Part shown: positions 47,572 to 55,999 of the stretch, one piece after another
How the letters are laid out: the number at the start of each line of letters is the position of its first letter
How positions within the stretch are numbered: the stretch's first letter is position 1
NCBI GenBank assembly: GCA_913063435.1
Contig: CAJXYI010000007.1
Location: 1-64,000 of the forward strand
Length of the DNA: 64,000 bases
DNA from: an uncultured Actinomycetales bacterium
GTDB lineage: Bacteria > Actinomycetota > Actinomycetes > S36-B12
Direction: 5' to 3'
Translations under genes and position numbers: made by a program
The notes under the pieces: model-generated
What the model saw: only the letters and a program-made list of their open reading frames with translations
Databases searched by the model: none
What the model was told of the DNA's origin: nothing

Positions 47572-48843
47572 GTGCTCCGCTATCCCGTTCCGCCGACTCG
47601 TGGTTTCCTCGTGCATCGTTGGCTGGTGCTGCTGGTTGGTGTCGTGAGCTTGGCAGTGGTGTTGGCCATGCTGGGACGTGCTCCGGTGGCGAAAGCGGAG
47701 CCCGTTCCGGAGCCGGTAGGGACGTCGCAAGCATCCGGGGGGCCGGCTGCTGAGCTTCGTCGGGCGAAGTCATGCAGCCTGGATGGGGCGAAGTCCCGAG
47801 ACGACCGCGATTGCGTGACGTTGCGTGCGCACAAGGGCAAGCACAAGGGGAAGGGTGACCGGCTTCGTTTGAAGGGCAAAGTCCGTTTCGCCGAGATCCC
47901 GATGGCGCGCGGGGGATTGGGGCCGCGGGGCGACTTCGCCTCCTCGAGCCGGATCGTGGTTATTGAGCGGGCCAAGGGCGGAGACCGTTGGACCGATGAG
48001 GGCCGGCGTTGGAAGCGGGTGGCGACCGTGAAGGCGGCCAAGGACGGGAAGTTCTCGGCGTCGATCCGGATGCGTCACCGAGGTCTTTACACGTTACGAG
48101 CTGTGGTGAGGGATGTGTCCTCGCGTCAGGTTCGTCAGGATTCCTCGGCCACGTCGGATTCCGTCGAGGCTACGGCGGGGGTGCCCGGATACGCGTACGA
48201 AATCGCCAATAACTCCACGCACGACCTGCTTGTCGAGTGCCTGGGCCAGGTCGGGGATGGTGAGGTGAAGGCTACTGAGGGGATTGATTTCCCGGAGAAG
48301 ACTGGGAAGGCCAGTTGTGTGATGCTCGGGGGGACCGGTTTAAATGGCGGTTTCCGGCTGAAACAGAAGAACCCGATCGTCGGAGCACCGAGCGTGTACA
48401 ACTTCGTGGGCTACAGCAACGACGGTAATGAGTGCAAAGATATGGCGACCCCGGAGATCAAGGACCGGGACATCATCAAGGTGTCGATCAAGGATGCCGG
48501 GTTCTGGGGGTTGGGCTATACGGGGACGATGACCTACCCCGACGGGAGTTCCTGCAACTTCCGGATGCTGACCGACACGCAGGACAAGCTCGCCGGGCAG
48601 CCGATCTGGGCGAAGGTGTTGGAGATCGTAATCGGAGTGGTCGTCATCCTCGCGTTGGTCTGGGTCGCTGCGGTCGCGCTTGGTGTTGTCGGCGCTGGAG
48701 CCGGAGGTGAAGCCGCAGTGGTGGGTTTCGACGGTGCCGTGGGGTCCATCTCTGATGCAGGTTTCCAGAGAGTCTGGGCATACTCATTCGACGGTATGGT
48801 CGAGGTTGGCGAAGAGTTCATGAATGTTGTGTGGCTCGCCTGA
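47572..48843 (+). CDS. Unrecognised exported, membrane-anchored protein
   Basis: 423 residues from GTG 47572, behind GGAGG at six bases. An N-terminal basic region and hydrophobic helix (residues about 15-36, WLVLLVGVVSLAVVLAML, then an APVAKAEP-like cleavage site) mark export. Then come a Lys/Arg-rich segment (KGKHKGKGDRLRLKGKVRF), a beta-sandwich-like stretch (RWKRVATVKAAKDGKFSASIRMRHRGLYTLRAVVRD) resembling a bacterial Ig-like module, and a domain with four Cys in VECLG, SCVML, NECKD and SSCNF. A second hydrophobic helix (about 350-376) precedes a 47-residue Gly-rich tail. I recognise no family. The tail may face the cytoplasm. It has no obvious partner among the neighbours. Confidence 0.7.
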   Translation: MLRYPVPPTRGFLVHRWLVLLVGVVSLAVVLAMLGRAPVAKAEPVPEPVGTSQASGGPAAELRRAKSCSLDGAKSRDDRDCVTLRAHKGKHKGKGDRLRLKGKVRFAEIPMARGGLGPRGDFASSSRIVVIERAKGGDRWTDEGRRWKRVATVKAAKDGKFSASIRMRHRGLYTLRAVVRDVSSRQVRQDSSATSDSVEATAGVPGYAYEIANNSTHDLLVECLGQVGDGEVKATEGIDFPEKTGKASCVMLGGTGLNGGFRLKQKNPIVGAPSVYNFVGYSNDGNECKDMATPEIKDRDIIKVSIKDAGFWGLGYTGTMTYPDGSSCNFRMLTDTQDKLAGQPIWAKVLEIVIGVVVILALVWVAAVALGVVGAGAGGEAAVVGFDGAVGSISDAGFQRVWAYSFDGMVEVGEEFMNVVWLA

Positions 48844-48914
48844 GCCCGCCATGCCAAGCGCCGCAGTTTGAGCGAGGACCGGCCTTCCTGAGGTGTCTTA
48901 CCCGCCTCATGTTC

Positions 48915-48920
48915 TAGTCT
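48915..48920 (+). promoter_or_regulatory. -10 box, leaderless start of ilvD
   Basis: TAGTCT, six bases before the ATG at 48927. No leader peptide precedes ilvD. Confidence 0.55.
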
Positions 48921-48926
48921 GAGTGG

Positions 48927-50624
48927 ATGGCCGACACCCCCGATATCAAGCCACGTAGCCGCGACGTCACCGACGGGCTGGAACGGGCTCCTGCTCGGGG
49001 CATGCTCCGCGCGGTCGGGATGACCGACGACGACTTCGTCAAGCCGCAGATCGGCATCGCGTCATCGTGGAATGAGATCACCCCCTGCAACATGTCGCTC
49101 GACCGCCTGGCTACGGCCGCCAAGGAGGGCGTGCACGCCGGGGGCGGGTTCCCGATGGAATTCGGCACGATCTCGGTTTCCGATGGCATCTCGATGGGCC
49201 ACGAGGGCATGCACTTCTCGCTTGTCAGCCGCGAGATCATCGCCGACTCCGTCGAGGCCGTCATGCAGGCCGAGCGACTCGACGGCATGGTGACCTTCGC
49301 CGGGTGCGATAAGAGCCTGCCGGGCATGCTCATGGCCTCGGCTCGACTGGACCTGGCCAGCGTCTTCGTCTATGCCGGCTCGATCCTGCCCGGCAACGTG
49401 ACACTGTCCGATGGCAGCAACCGTGACGTCACCATCATCGATGCATTCGAGGCGGTCGGCGCCTGCGCGCGCGGACTGATGAGTCGCGACGACGTCGATC
49501 GGATCGAGCGGGCGATCTGTCCTGGTGAGGGTGCCTGCGGCGGGATGTACACCGCCAACACGATGGCCAGCATCGCCGAGGTGATGGGCATGTCGCTGCC
49601 GGGATCGTCGTCCCCGCCCGCGGTCGACCGCCGTCGTGATGGCTTCGCCCGTCGGTCCGGCGAGGCGGTCGTGGAGTTGATTCGTCAGGGGATCACCACC
49701 CGCGACATCATCACGAAGCAGTCGCTGGAGAACGCGATCACGATCCTCATGGCCTTCGGGGGCTCGACCAACGCGGTACTGCACCTGCTGGCAATCGCCC
49801 ACGAGGCGAACGTCGATCTGCACCTCGAGGACTTCCACCGCATCGGGTCCAAGGTGCCGCTGCTGGCCGACGTGAAGCCCTTCGGACGTTTCGTCATGAG
49901 CGATGTGGACCGTGTGGGTGGTGTTCCCGTGGTCATGCGAGCACTTCTTGACGCCGGCCTGCTGCACGGTGACTGCCTGACCGTCACCGGTCGGACCGTT
50001 GCCGAGAACCTCGCTGACATCTCACCCCCCGATCCCGATGGCAACATCCTGCGTGCTGCCGCTGATCCTCTGGATACCCACGGCGGCATCACCATCCTGT
50101 CCGGCTCCCTGGCACCCGAGGGAGCGGTCGTCAAGAGCGCTGGCGTTCCCGTGGAGTCGTTCGAGGGTTCCGCGCGGGTATTCGAACGCGAGCAGTCGGC
50201 GATGGCTGCCCTCGAGGACGGCACGATCGGCGCCGGAGACGTCGTGGTGATCCGGTACGAAGGGCCCAAGGGTGGCCCGGGGATGCGCGAGATGCTGATG
50301 ATCACCGGCGCTATCAAGGGTGCCGGCCTGGGTAAGGACGTCCTGTTGATCACCGATGGTCGGTTCTCCGGTGGCACCACGGGTCTGTGCGTGGGCCACG
50401 TCGCACCCGAGGCCACCGACGGAGGGCCGATCGGGCTCATCCGCGATGGTGATCGCGTGCGCATCGATATCAACGCTCGCACGCTCGATCTCCTCGTCGA
50501 TGATGCCGAACTGGAGCGCCGTCGGTCGGAGTTCGCCCCGTTGCCCCCGCGCTACACCCGCGGGGTGCTGGCGAAGTACGCCAAGCTCGTGGGTTCGGCC
50601 TCCGGTGGCGCGGTCTGCGACTAG
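48927..50624 (+). CDS. ilvD: Dihydroxy-acid dehydratase
   Basis: 565 residues. Fe-S and metal-binding signatures are complete: the Cys-containing [47 protein letters not shown], and the C-terminal [24 protein letters not shown]. The enzyme dehydrates dihydroxy-isovalerate and dihydroxy-methylvalerate to the oxo acids, the third step of valine and isoleucine synthesis. It stands in front of ilvBNC, but the ilvB leader region (with its own promoter) separates them. The ATG fits a leaderless start. Confidence 0.97.
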   Translation: MADTPDIKPRSRDVTDGLERAPARGMLRAVGMTDDDFVKPQIGIASSWNEITPCNMSLDRLATAAKEGVHAGGGFPMEFGTISVSDGISMGHEGMHFSLVSREIIADSVEAVMQAERLDGMVTFAGCDKSLPGMLMASARLDLASVFVYAGSILPGNVTLSDGSNRDVTIIDAFEAVGACARGLMSRDDVDRIERAICPGEGACGGMYTANTMASIAEVMGMSLPGSSSPPAVDRRRDGFARRSGEAVVELIRQGITTRDIITKQSLENAITILMAFGGSTNAVLHLLAIAHEANVDLHLEDFHRIGSKVPLLADVKPFGRFVMSDVDRVGGVPVVMRALLDAGLLHGDCLTVTGRTVAENLADISPPDPDGNILRAAADPLDTHGGITILSGSLAPEGAVVKSAGVPVESFEGSARVFEREQSAMAALEDGTIGAGDVVVIRYEGPKGGPGMREMLMITGAIKGAGLGKDVLLITDGRFSGGTTGLCVGHVAPEATDGGPIGLIRDGDRVRIDINARTLDLLVDDAELERRRSEFAPLPPRYTRGVLAKYAKLVGSASGGAVCD

Positions 50625-50644
50625 CGCCGTGGGGATCGGGGGAG

Positions 50645-50650
50645 TATGGT
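50645..50650 (+). promoter_or_regulatory. -10 box of the ilvBNC leader
   Basis: TATGGT, six bases before the leader peptide ATG at 50657, so the transcript probably begins at that codon. Confidence 0.6.
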
Positions 50651-50656
50651 GGCGGA

Positions 50657-50695
50657 ATGCAGCGGAGCATCATCGTAGGTAGGCGCGCGGGCTAA
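50657..50695 (+). CDS. ilvBNC leader peptide MQRSIIVGRRAG
   Basis: A 12-codon open frame (stop TAA 50693-50695) directly behind a -10 box. Codons 5-7 are ATC ATC GTA, that is Ile-Ile-Val, the end products of the pathway. Ribosome stalling at these codons when the amino acids are scarce would report their supply. The peptide is too short to act itself. Confidence 0.8.
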   Translation: MQRSIIVGRRAG

Positions 50696-50822
50696 CCCCG
50701 AAGCGTCGCCTCCGGCGAACCCGCGCGCACCCTCCGAGCCCACCCGGGCCGGGGGGTTTCGTGTTGATAGGGCCGATGCGAGACCATGTAGTGAGGTTCT
50801 CGCATCGGAACCGACTGGGGAA
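50683..50822 (+). promoter_or_regulatory. ilvBNC attenuator region
   Basis: Several stems can form. Arm GCGCGCGGG (50683-50691), inside the last leader codons, is complementary to CCCGCGCGC (50720-50728), with a small TCGCC/GGCGA hairpin between. The run GGGGTT (50753-50758) can instead pair with AACCCC (50694-50699), just after the leader stop, while the G-rich 3' part with ACCCGGGCC is the best candidate for the terminator. A further perfect 11-bp stem, CCGATGCGAGA (50773-50783) with TCTCGCATCGG (50798-50808), lies close to the ilvB start. Mutually exclusive pairing is as expected of classical attenuation; the exact fold is inferred. Confidence 0.65.
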
Positions 50823-50827
50823 TGAGG

Positions 50828-52621
50828 ATGGCGAGTATGAGCAGCACCACCGGGACCGACACCGGTACCACCAGTTCGGATGGCGCGACCCTCACCGGGG
50901 CGCAGAGCTTGATCCGCTCGTTGGAGCACGCGGGGGCCGAGGTCGTCTTCGGCATTCCCGGCGGTGCCATCCTGCCCGCCTACGACCCGCTCATGGACTC
51001 CTCGATCGTCCGACACATCCTGGTGCGCCACGAGCAGGCCGCGGGGCATGCCGCGGAGGGCTACGCCGCCGCGACCGGACGTGTCGGGGTCTGCATGGCT
51101 ACATCGGGACCCGGGGCGACCAACCTGGTCACCCCGATCGCCGATGCCCACATGGATTCGGTCCCCATGGTCGCCATCACCGGCCAGGTGCCGTCGTCGG
51201 CGATCGGTACCGATGCCTTCCAAGAGGCCGACATCCGCGGCATCACCATGCCGATCACCAAGCACAATTTCCTCGTCACCGACCCCGCCGAGATCCCGCG
51301 AGCGATCGCCGAGGCGTTCCACCTGGCGGGCACCGGACGCCCTGGGCCGGTGCTGGTCGATATCTCCAAGGACGCCCTGCAGGCGACCTCGCAGTTCACC
51401 TGGCCGGATCGGCTGGATCTGCCCGGCTACCACCCGGTGACGCGTCCCCACGCCAAGCAGGTGCGTGAAGCGGCCCGACTCATGACCGAATCGCGACGTC
51501 CGGTCCTCTACGTCGGCGGGGGAGTGATCCGGGCGAATGCCAGCCCCGCACTGATGCGTCTGGCTCAGGTGACCGGATTGCCGGTGGTGACGACGCTGAT
51601 GGCGCGCGGTGCCTTCCCGGACACGCATCCGCAGCATCTGGGCATGCCTGGAATGCACGGCACCGTCTCCGCGGTCGGGGCGCTGCAGAAGTCCGACCTC
51701 ATCGTCGCTCTCGGTGCACGTTTCGACGATCGAGTCACCGGCAAACTCGACACCTTCGCCCCCGATGCGAAGGTCATCCATGTCGACATCGATCCGGCTG
51801 AGATCTCGAAGAATCGCTATGCCGATGTGCCCATCGTCGGTGACGTCGGGGAGTTCCTCACCGAACTCGTCGCCGTCATCGAGGAGGAGCAGGCCCAGGG
51901 TCGCCAGGGTGACTACGAGGGTTGGTGGGCCACGCTCGACCACTGGCGCCAGACCTATCCGCTCGGCTACGACCTACCCGACGATGGTTCACTGTCGCCG
52001 CAGCTGGTCATCCAGCGCCTCGGCGCGATCGTCGGGCCCGATGCGGTCTATGCCGCCGGTGTAGGCCAGCATCAGATGTGGGCCGCGCAGTTCGTCGAGT
52101 ACGAGAACCCCAGAACCTGGTTGAACTCCGGTGGACTGGGCACGATGGGATACGCGGTGCCCGCCGCCATGGGAGCCAAGGTGGGGTTGCGGGACACACC
52201 GGTGTGGGCCATCGACGGCGACGGCTGCTTCCAGATGACCAACCAGGAGTTGGCCACCTGCAGCATCAATGACATCCCGATCAAGGTCGCGCTGATCAAC
52301 AATTCCAGCCTCGGGATGGTGCGGCAGTGGCAGACGCTGTTCTACAACGAGCGTTACTCGCAGACCGACCTGCATTCGCATCGCTTCCCCGATTTCGTCA
52401 AGCTCGCCGAGGCATACGGCTGCTATGGATTGCAGTGCGACAGCCCCGATCAGGTCGACTTGACGATCGAGAAGGCGATGAGCATCGACGATGCACCCGT
52501 CGTGATCGACTTCGTGGTGCACAAGGACGCCATGGTGTGGCCGATGGTGGCGGCGGGAACAAGCAATGACGACATCATGGTCGCCCGAGAGATGGCGCCC
52601 TCATGGGACCGGGAGGACTGA
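50828..52621 (+). CDS. ilvB: Acetolactate synthase, large (catalytic) subunit
   Basis: 597 residues from ATG 50828 (GGGGA six bases upstream; ATG 50822 and 50837 are alternatives). The catalytic Glu lies in [23 protein letters not shown]; the ThDP/Mg site is [38 protein letters not shown]. It couples pyruvate with pyruvate or 2-oxobutyrate, the first common step to valine, leucine and isoleucine. It is the first gene of ilvBNC and carries an attenuator leader. ilvN follows after seven bases. Confidence 0.96.
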   Translation: MASMSSTTGTDTGTTSSDGATLTGAQSLIRSLEHAGAEVVFGIPGGAILPAYDPLMDSSIVRHILVRHEQAAGHAAEGYAAATGRVGVCMATSGPGATNLVTPIADAHMDSVPMVAITGQVPSSAIGTDAFQEADIRGITMPITKHNFLVTDPAEIPRAIAEAFHLAGTGRPGPVLVDISKDALQATSQFTWPDRLDLPGYHPVTRPHAKQVREAARLMTESRRPVLYVGGGVIRANASPALMRLAQVTGLPVVTTLMARGAFPDTHPQHLGMPGMHGTVSAVGALQKSDLIVALGARFDDRVTGKLDTFAPDAKVIHVDIDPAEISKNRYADVPIVGDVGEFLTELVAVIEEEQAQGRQGDYEGWWATLDHWRQTYPLGYDLPDDGSLSPQLVIQRLGAIVGPDAVYAAGVGQHQMWAAQFVEYENPRTWLNSGGLGTMGYAVPAAMGAKVGLRDTPVWAIDGDGCFQMTNQELATCSINDIPIKVALINNSSLGMVRQWQTLFYNERYSQTDLHSHRFPDFVKLAEAYGCYGLQCDSPDQVDLTIEKAMSIDDAPVVIDFVVHKDAMVWPMVAAGTSNDDIMVAREMAPSWDRED

Positions 52622-52628
52622 GGCCATC

Positions 52629-53153
52629 ATGAGCCGTCACACACTGTCCGTCCTCGTCGAGGACAAGCCAGGAGTCCTCGCCCGCGTCGCCAGTCTGTTC
52701 TCTCGTCGAGGTTTCAACATCGAGTCCCTGGCCGTTGGTCCCACCGAGATGCCCGAGGTTTCACGGATGACCATCGTGGTGTCGGTCGAGTCGCTTCCGC
52801 TCGAGCAGGTCACCAAGCAGTTGAACAAGCTGATCAACGTGCTCAAGATCGTGGAGTTGGATGCAGAATCCGCCGTTCAGCGCCAGATCATGCTCGTCAA
52901 GGTGAGAGCCGATGCCTCCACGCGTTCATCGATCCTGGAGACGGTGAACCTATTCCGTGCCAAGGTCGTGGACGTGGCTCTCGATGCGGTGACGATCGAG
53001 GCGACCGGGGACCACGACAAACTCTCCGCATTCCTGCGGGTGCTCGAGCCCTACGGCATCAAGGAACTCGTCCAGTCCGGCATGGTGGCGCTGTCGCGAG
53101 GAGGACGGGCGATGACCGATCGCTCCCTCCGCCCGGTCGACCGATCCGCCTGA
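52629..53153 (+). CDS. ilvN: Acetolactate synthase, small (regulatory) subunit
   Basis: 174 residues from ATG 52629: the ACT domain [37 protein letters not shown], and a C-terminal ACT-like half ([50 protein letters not shown]). It stimulates IlvB and gives feedback inhibition by valine. It lies seven bases after ilvB and 74 bases before ilvC. Confidence 0.96.
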   Translation: MSRHTLSVLVEDKPGVLARVASLFSRRGFNIESLAVGPTEMPEVSRMTIVVSVESLPLEQVTKQLNKLINVLKIVELDAESAVQRQIMLVKVRADASTRSSILETVNLFRAKVVDVALDAVTIEATGDHDKLSAFLRVLEPYGIKELVQSGMVALSRGGRAMTDRSLRPVDRSA

Positions 53154-53227
53154 CCGATACCCTTCCCATCCGAAGATCACCCCGCCTGCAGTCACACCCG
53201 TTCATGACGAGTACCGGAGGAAAACCC

Positions 53228-54256
53228 GTGGCCGAGTTGTTCTATGAAGCCGATGCCGATCCCTCGATCATCGCCAACCGTGTCGTGGCCGTGCTCGGCT
53301 ATGGCAGCCAGGGACATGCGCATGCGTTGAATCTGCGCGACTCGGGTGTCGATGTCCGCGTCGGTTTGGCCGAAGGATCACGCAGTCGTGCACGCGCTGA
53401 AGAAGAGGGCCTGCGTGTCGTGGACCCGGCCACGGCGACGGCTGAGGCCGATCTCATCATGATGGCTGTTCCGGATCCGGTGCAGAAGCGACTGTACGCC
53501 GAGGCAGTCGAGCCGAATCTGCAAGAAGGGGACGCGCTGTTCTTCGCCCATGGGTTCAACATCCGATTCGGTTATGTCACGCCACCGACGTTCGTCGACG
53601 TGTGCATGGTCGCACCGAAGGGCCCGGGGCATCTCGTGCGCCGGGAGTACGTCGCTGGTCGCGGTGTGCCGGCGATCGTCGCGGTCGAGCAGGATGCAAC
53701 GGGTCAGGCATGGCCGCTGGCGCTGTCCTATGCCCGCGGGATCGGCTGCCTGCGCGCCGGTGGCATCAAGACGACCTTCACCGAGGAGACCGAAACTGAT
53801 CTGTTCGGTGAGCAGGCCGTGCTGTGCGGTGGTGCATCGCAGTTGATCATGAAGGGATTCGAGACACTGGTCGAGGCGGGCTACCAGCCGGAGGTCGCAT
53901 ACTTCGAGTGCCTGCACGAACTGAAACTGATCGTGGACCTGATGTACGAGGGTGGGATCGCCAAGCAGCGCTGGAGCGTCTCGGATACCGCCGAATACGG
54001 CGACTATGTCTCTGGCCCGCGCGTCATCGACGACCGAGTGAAGGAGAACATGAAGGCGGTTCTCGCCGATGTCCAAAGTGGCGCGTTCGCGGAGCGCTTC
54101 ATGGCTGACCAGGAGGCCGGAGGCCCGGAGTTCCTGCAGATGCGCGCCGAAGCAGAGCAGCACCCGATCGAGAAGGTCGGTCGTGAACTCCGCGGACTGA
54201 TGAGCTGGATCGATTCGGGTAACGACGACTATGTCGAGGGAACAGCAGCCCGCTAG
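53228..54256 (+). CDS. ilvC: Ketol-acid reductoisomerase
   Basis: 342 residues from GTG 53228, which has GGAGG eight bases upstream; an ATG at 53204 would add eight poorly conserved residues. NADP-binding [17 protein letters not shown] begins the Rossmann domain; [15 protein letters not shown], and the Mg-binding [14 protein letters not shown] and [17 protein letters not shown] follow. It is the class I (short) form. The enzyme rearranges and reduces acetolactate or acetohydroxybutyrate. It is the last of the ilvBNC group. Confidence 0.97.
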   Translation: MAELFYEADADPSIIANRVVAVLGYGSQGHAHALNLRDSGVDVRVGLAEGSRSRARAEEEGLRVVDPATATAEADLIMMAVPDPVQKRLYAEAVEPNLQEGDALFFAHGFNIRFGYVTPPTFVDVCMVAPKGPGHLVRREYVAGRGVPAIVAVEQDATGQAWPLALSYARGIGCLRAGGIKTTFTEETETDLFGEQAVLCGGASQLIMKGFETLVEAGYQPEVAYFECLHELKLIVDLMYEGGIAKQRWSVSDTAEYGDYVSGPRVIDDRVKENMKAVLADVQSGAFAERFMADQEAGGPEFLQMRAEAEQHPIEKVGRELRGLMSWIDSGNDDYVEGTAAR

Positions 54257-54261
54257 GAAGC

Positions 54262-54666
54262 ATGGCGTGTCGGAAGAATGACGTGGCACCCACACCTGAG
54301 GACAAGATCTGCCAGCGGTGTGGCCGGCGCATCGAATGGCGGTGTAAGTGGGCCCGCGATTGGGACTCCATCCGATACTGCTCGGAAAGGTGTCGCAAGA
54401 CTCGGGTCACCGATGTCGATCAGCGACTCGAGCGCGCGATCATCGAGTTGTTGCAGGGGCGCTCCGGCGCTGCCACGATCTGCCCTAGTGAGGCCGCACG
54501 TGTCGTCGCCGGTGATGATGAGCAGGCTTGGCGCCCCCTTATGGAACCGGCCCGCTCGGCCGCACGGCGGTTGGTTGCCGCAGGCCGGGTGGTGATCATG
54601 CAGAACGGCAGGAAGGTCGATCCATCGACGGCTCGCGGGCCGATCCGCATCCGGTTGGTGCGATGA
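54262..54666 (+). CDS. DUF2256-DUF3253 protein, upstream of the photolyase-like gene
   Basis: 134 residues. The N-terminus (KICQRCGRRIEWRCKWARDWDSIRYCSERCRKTR) is DUF2256, a small Cys4 zinc-binding motif of the C-x2-C ... C-x3-C type. The rest (DQRLERAIIELLQGRSGAATICPSEAARVV and the RSAARRLVAAGRVVIMQNGRKVD stretch) is DUF3253, a winged-helix-like domain. DUF2256 is often encoded next to or fused to photolyase/cryptochrome proteins, and the photolyase-like gene begins 10 bases after this one, so a shared role in DNA or light-linked repair is inferred. The biochemical function of either domain is not known. Confidence 0.85.
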   Translation: MACRKNDVAPTPEDKICQRCGRRIEWRCKWARDWDSIRYCSERCRKTRVTDVDQRLERAIIELLQGRSGAATICPSEAARVVAGDDEQAWRPLMEPARSAARRLVAAGRVVIMQNGRKVDPSTARGPIRIRLVR

Positions 54667-54676
54667 AGGTGGTGCG

Positions 54677-55930
54677 ATGAACGCGTCCGGTTCACATCGG
54701 TTGCCGACTCCGGCGGCGGGTGAGGAAATCGCCTGGGTGGCGCAGCATCTGGCCGATCTGGTCACCGGTCCGGTGCGGTCAGGGGTGATTCACGGCGGGC
54801 AATCCCACGCCGATCGAGCCCTGGCGACCTTCGATGTCACCGGATACGCCCGTGATCGTAATGAGGTGTGGCCGCAGAACCGACAGGGCGCCAGCCGCCT
54901 CTCGCCATATATCCGGCATGGACTGCTCGACCTGCCGCGTGTGTGGAAGCACGTGCACGACGGCCCGGCGAAGGATGTCGAAACCTTCCGCAGTGAACTC
55001 CTGTGGCAGGAGTACGCCCGGCACCTGTACGCCCGGGTGGGTCGATCGACACGGCGCTCGCTGCGCTTCGCGGTCGAGGAACGATCCGAGGCAGCGCCGA
55101 CTCGGTGGACCCCGGACACCGTCGAGGATGCGGCACAGGACATGGCATGTCTGGAACTGTCCCTGCGCGATCTCACCGAGCAGGGCTGGCTGACCAACCA
55201 GCAGCGGATGTGGCTGGCATCCCACCACACGGTTCGCCTGGGACGGGGTTGGCGCGATGGAGAGGATGAGTTCTTTCGCAATCTACTCGATGGATCCCGA
55301 GCCGCGAATCGATTGGGCTGGCAGTGGACGGTCGGTGCACTCACCGGCAAGCAATACGGGTTCTCCCGCTGGCAGGTCCACAAGCGCGCACCGGGACTGT
55401 GCGGCACGTGCTCCCGGCAGGCAGACTGCCCGATCGAGCAGTGGCCTGATGACGAACAGGTCGCCCCGCGTGCCATGGTCGACCCGCTGGTGCGCAAGGA
55501 TCCCGACCTCGCCAGCACCCGTGGTCCGCTCGCGGCCGAAATCGTCGAGACACCCGAGGCTGTGTGGATGACCGCGGAGTCCCTCGGCGATGACGATGCC
55601 GCCCTCGCTGCATGGCCGGACCTACCCGTGGTGTTCGTCTTCGACAGCGCCCTGCTCACCCGACTGCGCCTTGCGGCGCATCGACTGGTGTTCCTCACCG
55701 AGTGCCTCGCCGACCTCGCAACGCGCCGTGATGTCGGTGTCTGGCTCGGCAGTCCCCGCGAAGTGCTCGCCCAGACGTCCATCGCCACCACATTCGCTCC
55801 GGTCCCCGGATGGTCGGCTCACGCGCGACATCTGCGCGTCGATGCGCTGCATCCTTGGCCCTGGCTCGTGCCACCGCATGCGGGTCCGGTGACCTCATTC
55901 ACCGCCTGGCGCCGCCGCGCGGGCGTGTGA
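54677..55930 (+). CDS. Photolyase/cryptochrome-like protein with swapped domain order
   Basis: 417 residues. Residues about 30-280 are the FAD-binding helical domain of photolyases: RHGLLDLPRVW, FRSELLWQEYARHLY, QGWLTNQQRMWLASHHTVRLGRGWRDGEDEFF and DGSRAANRLGWQWT (AAN at 209-211, GWQW at 214-217). Cys 242, 245 and 251 (C-x2-C-x5-C) follow. Then residues about 293-417 look like the antenna-binding alpha/beta domain that normally comes first: EAVWMTAESLGDDDAALAAW, VVFVFDSALL, RLVFLTECLADL, WLGSPREVL and a final FTAWRRRA. The usual R-D-L-R of that domain is lost. DNA repair or light sensing is inferred; activity is unproven. It is probably cotranscribed with the DUF2256 gene. Confidence 0.82.
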   Translation: MNASGSHRLPTPAAGEEIAWVAQHLADLVTGPVRSGVIHGGQSHADRALATFDVTGYARDRNEVWPQNRQGASRLSPYIRHGLLDLPRVWKHVHDGPAKDVETFRSELLWQEYARHLYARVGRSTRRSLRFAVEERSEAAPTRWTPDTVEDAAQDMACLELSLRDLTEQGWLTNQQRMWLASHHTVRLGRGWRDGEDEFFRNLLDGSRAANRLGWQWTVGALTGKQYGFSRWQVHKRAPGLCGTCSRQADCPIEQWPDDEQVAPRAMVDPLVRKDPDLASTRGPLAAEIVETPEAVWMTAESLGDDDAALAAWPDLPVVFVFDSALLTRLRLAAHRLVFLTECLADLATRRDVGVWLGSPREVLAQTSIATTFAPVPGWSAHARHLRVDALHPWPWLVPPHAGPVTSFTAWRRRAGV

Positions 55931-55942
55931 GCGCTGTGTGGC

Positions 55943-55948
55943 TAGACT
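55943..55948 (+). promoter_or_regulatory. -10 box of serA
   Basis: TAGACT lies 51 bases before the serA GTG, which would give a transcript with a leader of about 45 bases; AGGTG at 55991-55995 may be the ribosome-binding site. No leader peptide was found. Confidence 0.4.
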
Positions 55949-55999
55949 GCGGCGAGCCCGGAAACCATCGTCCGCCCAGATTTCCCCGCGAGGTGTCTA

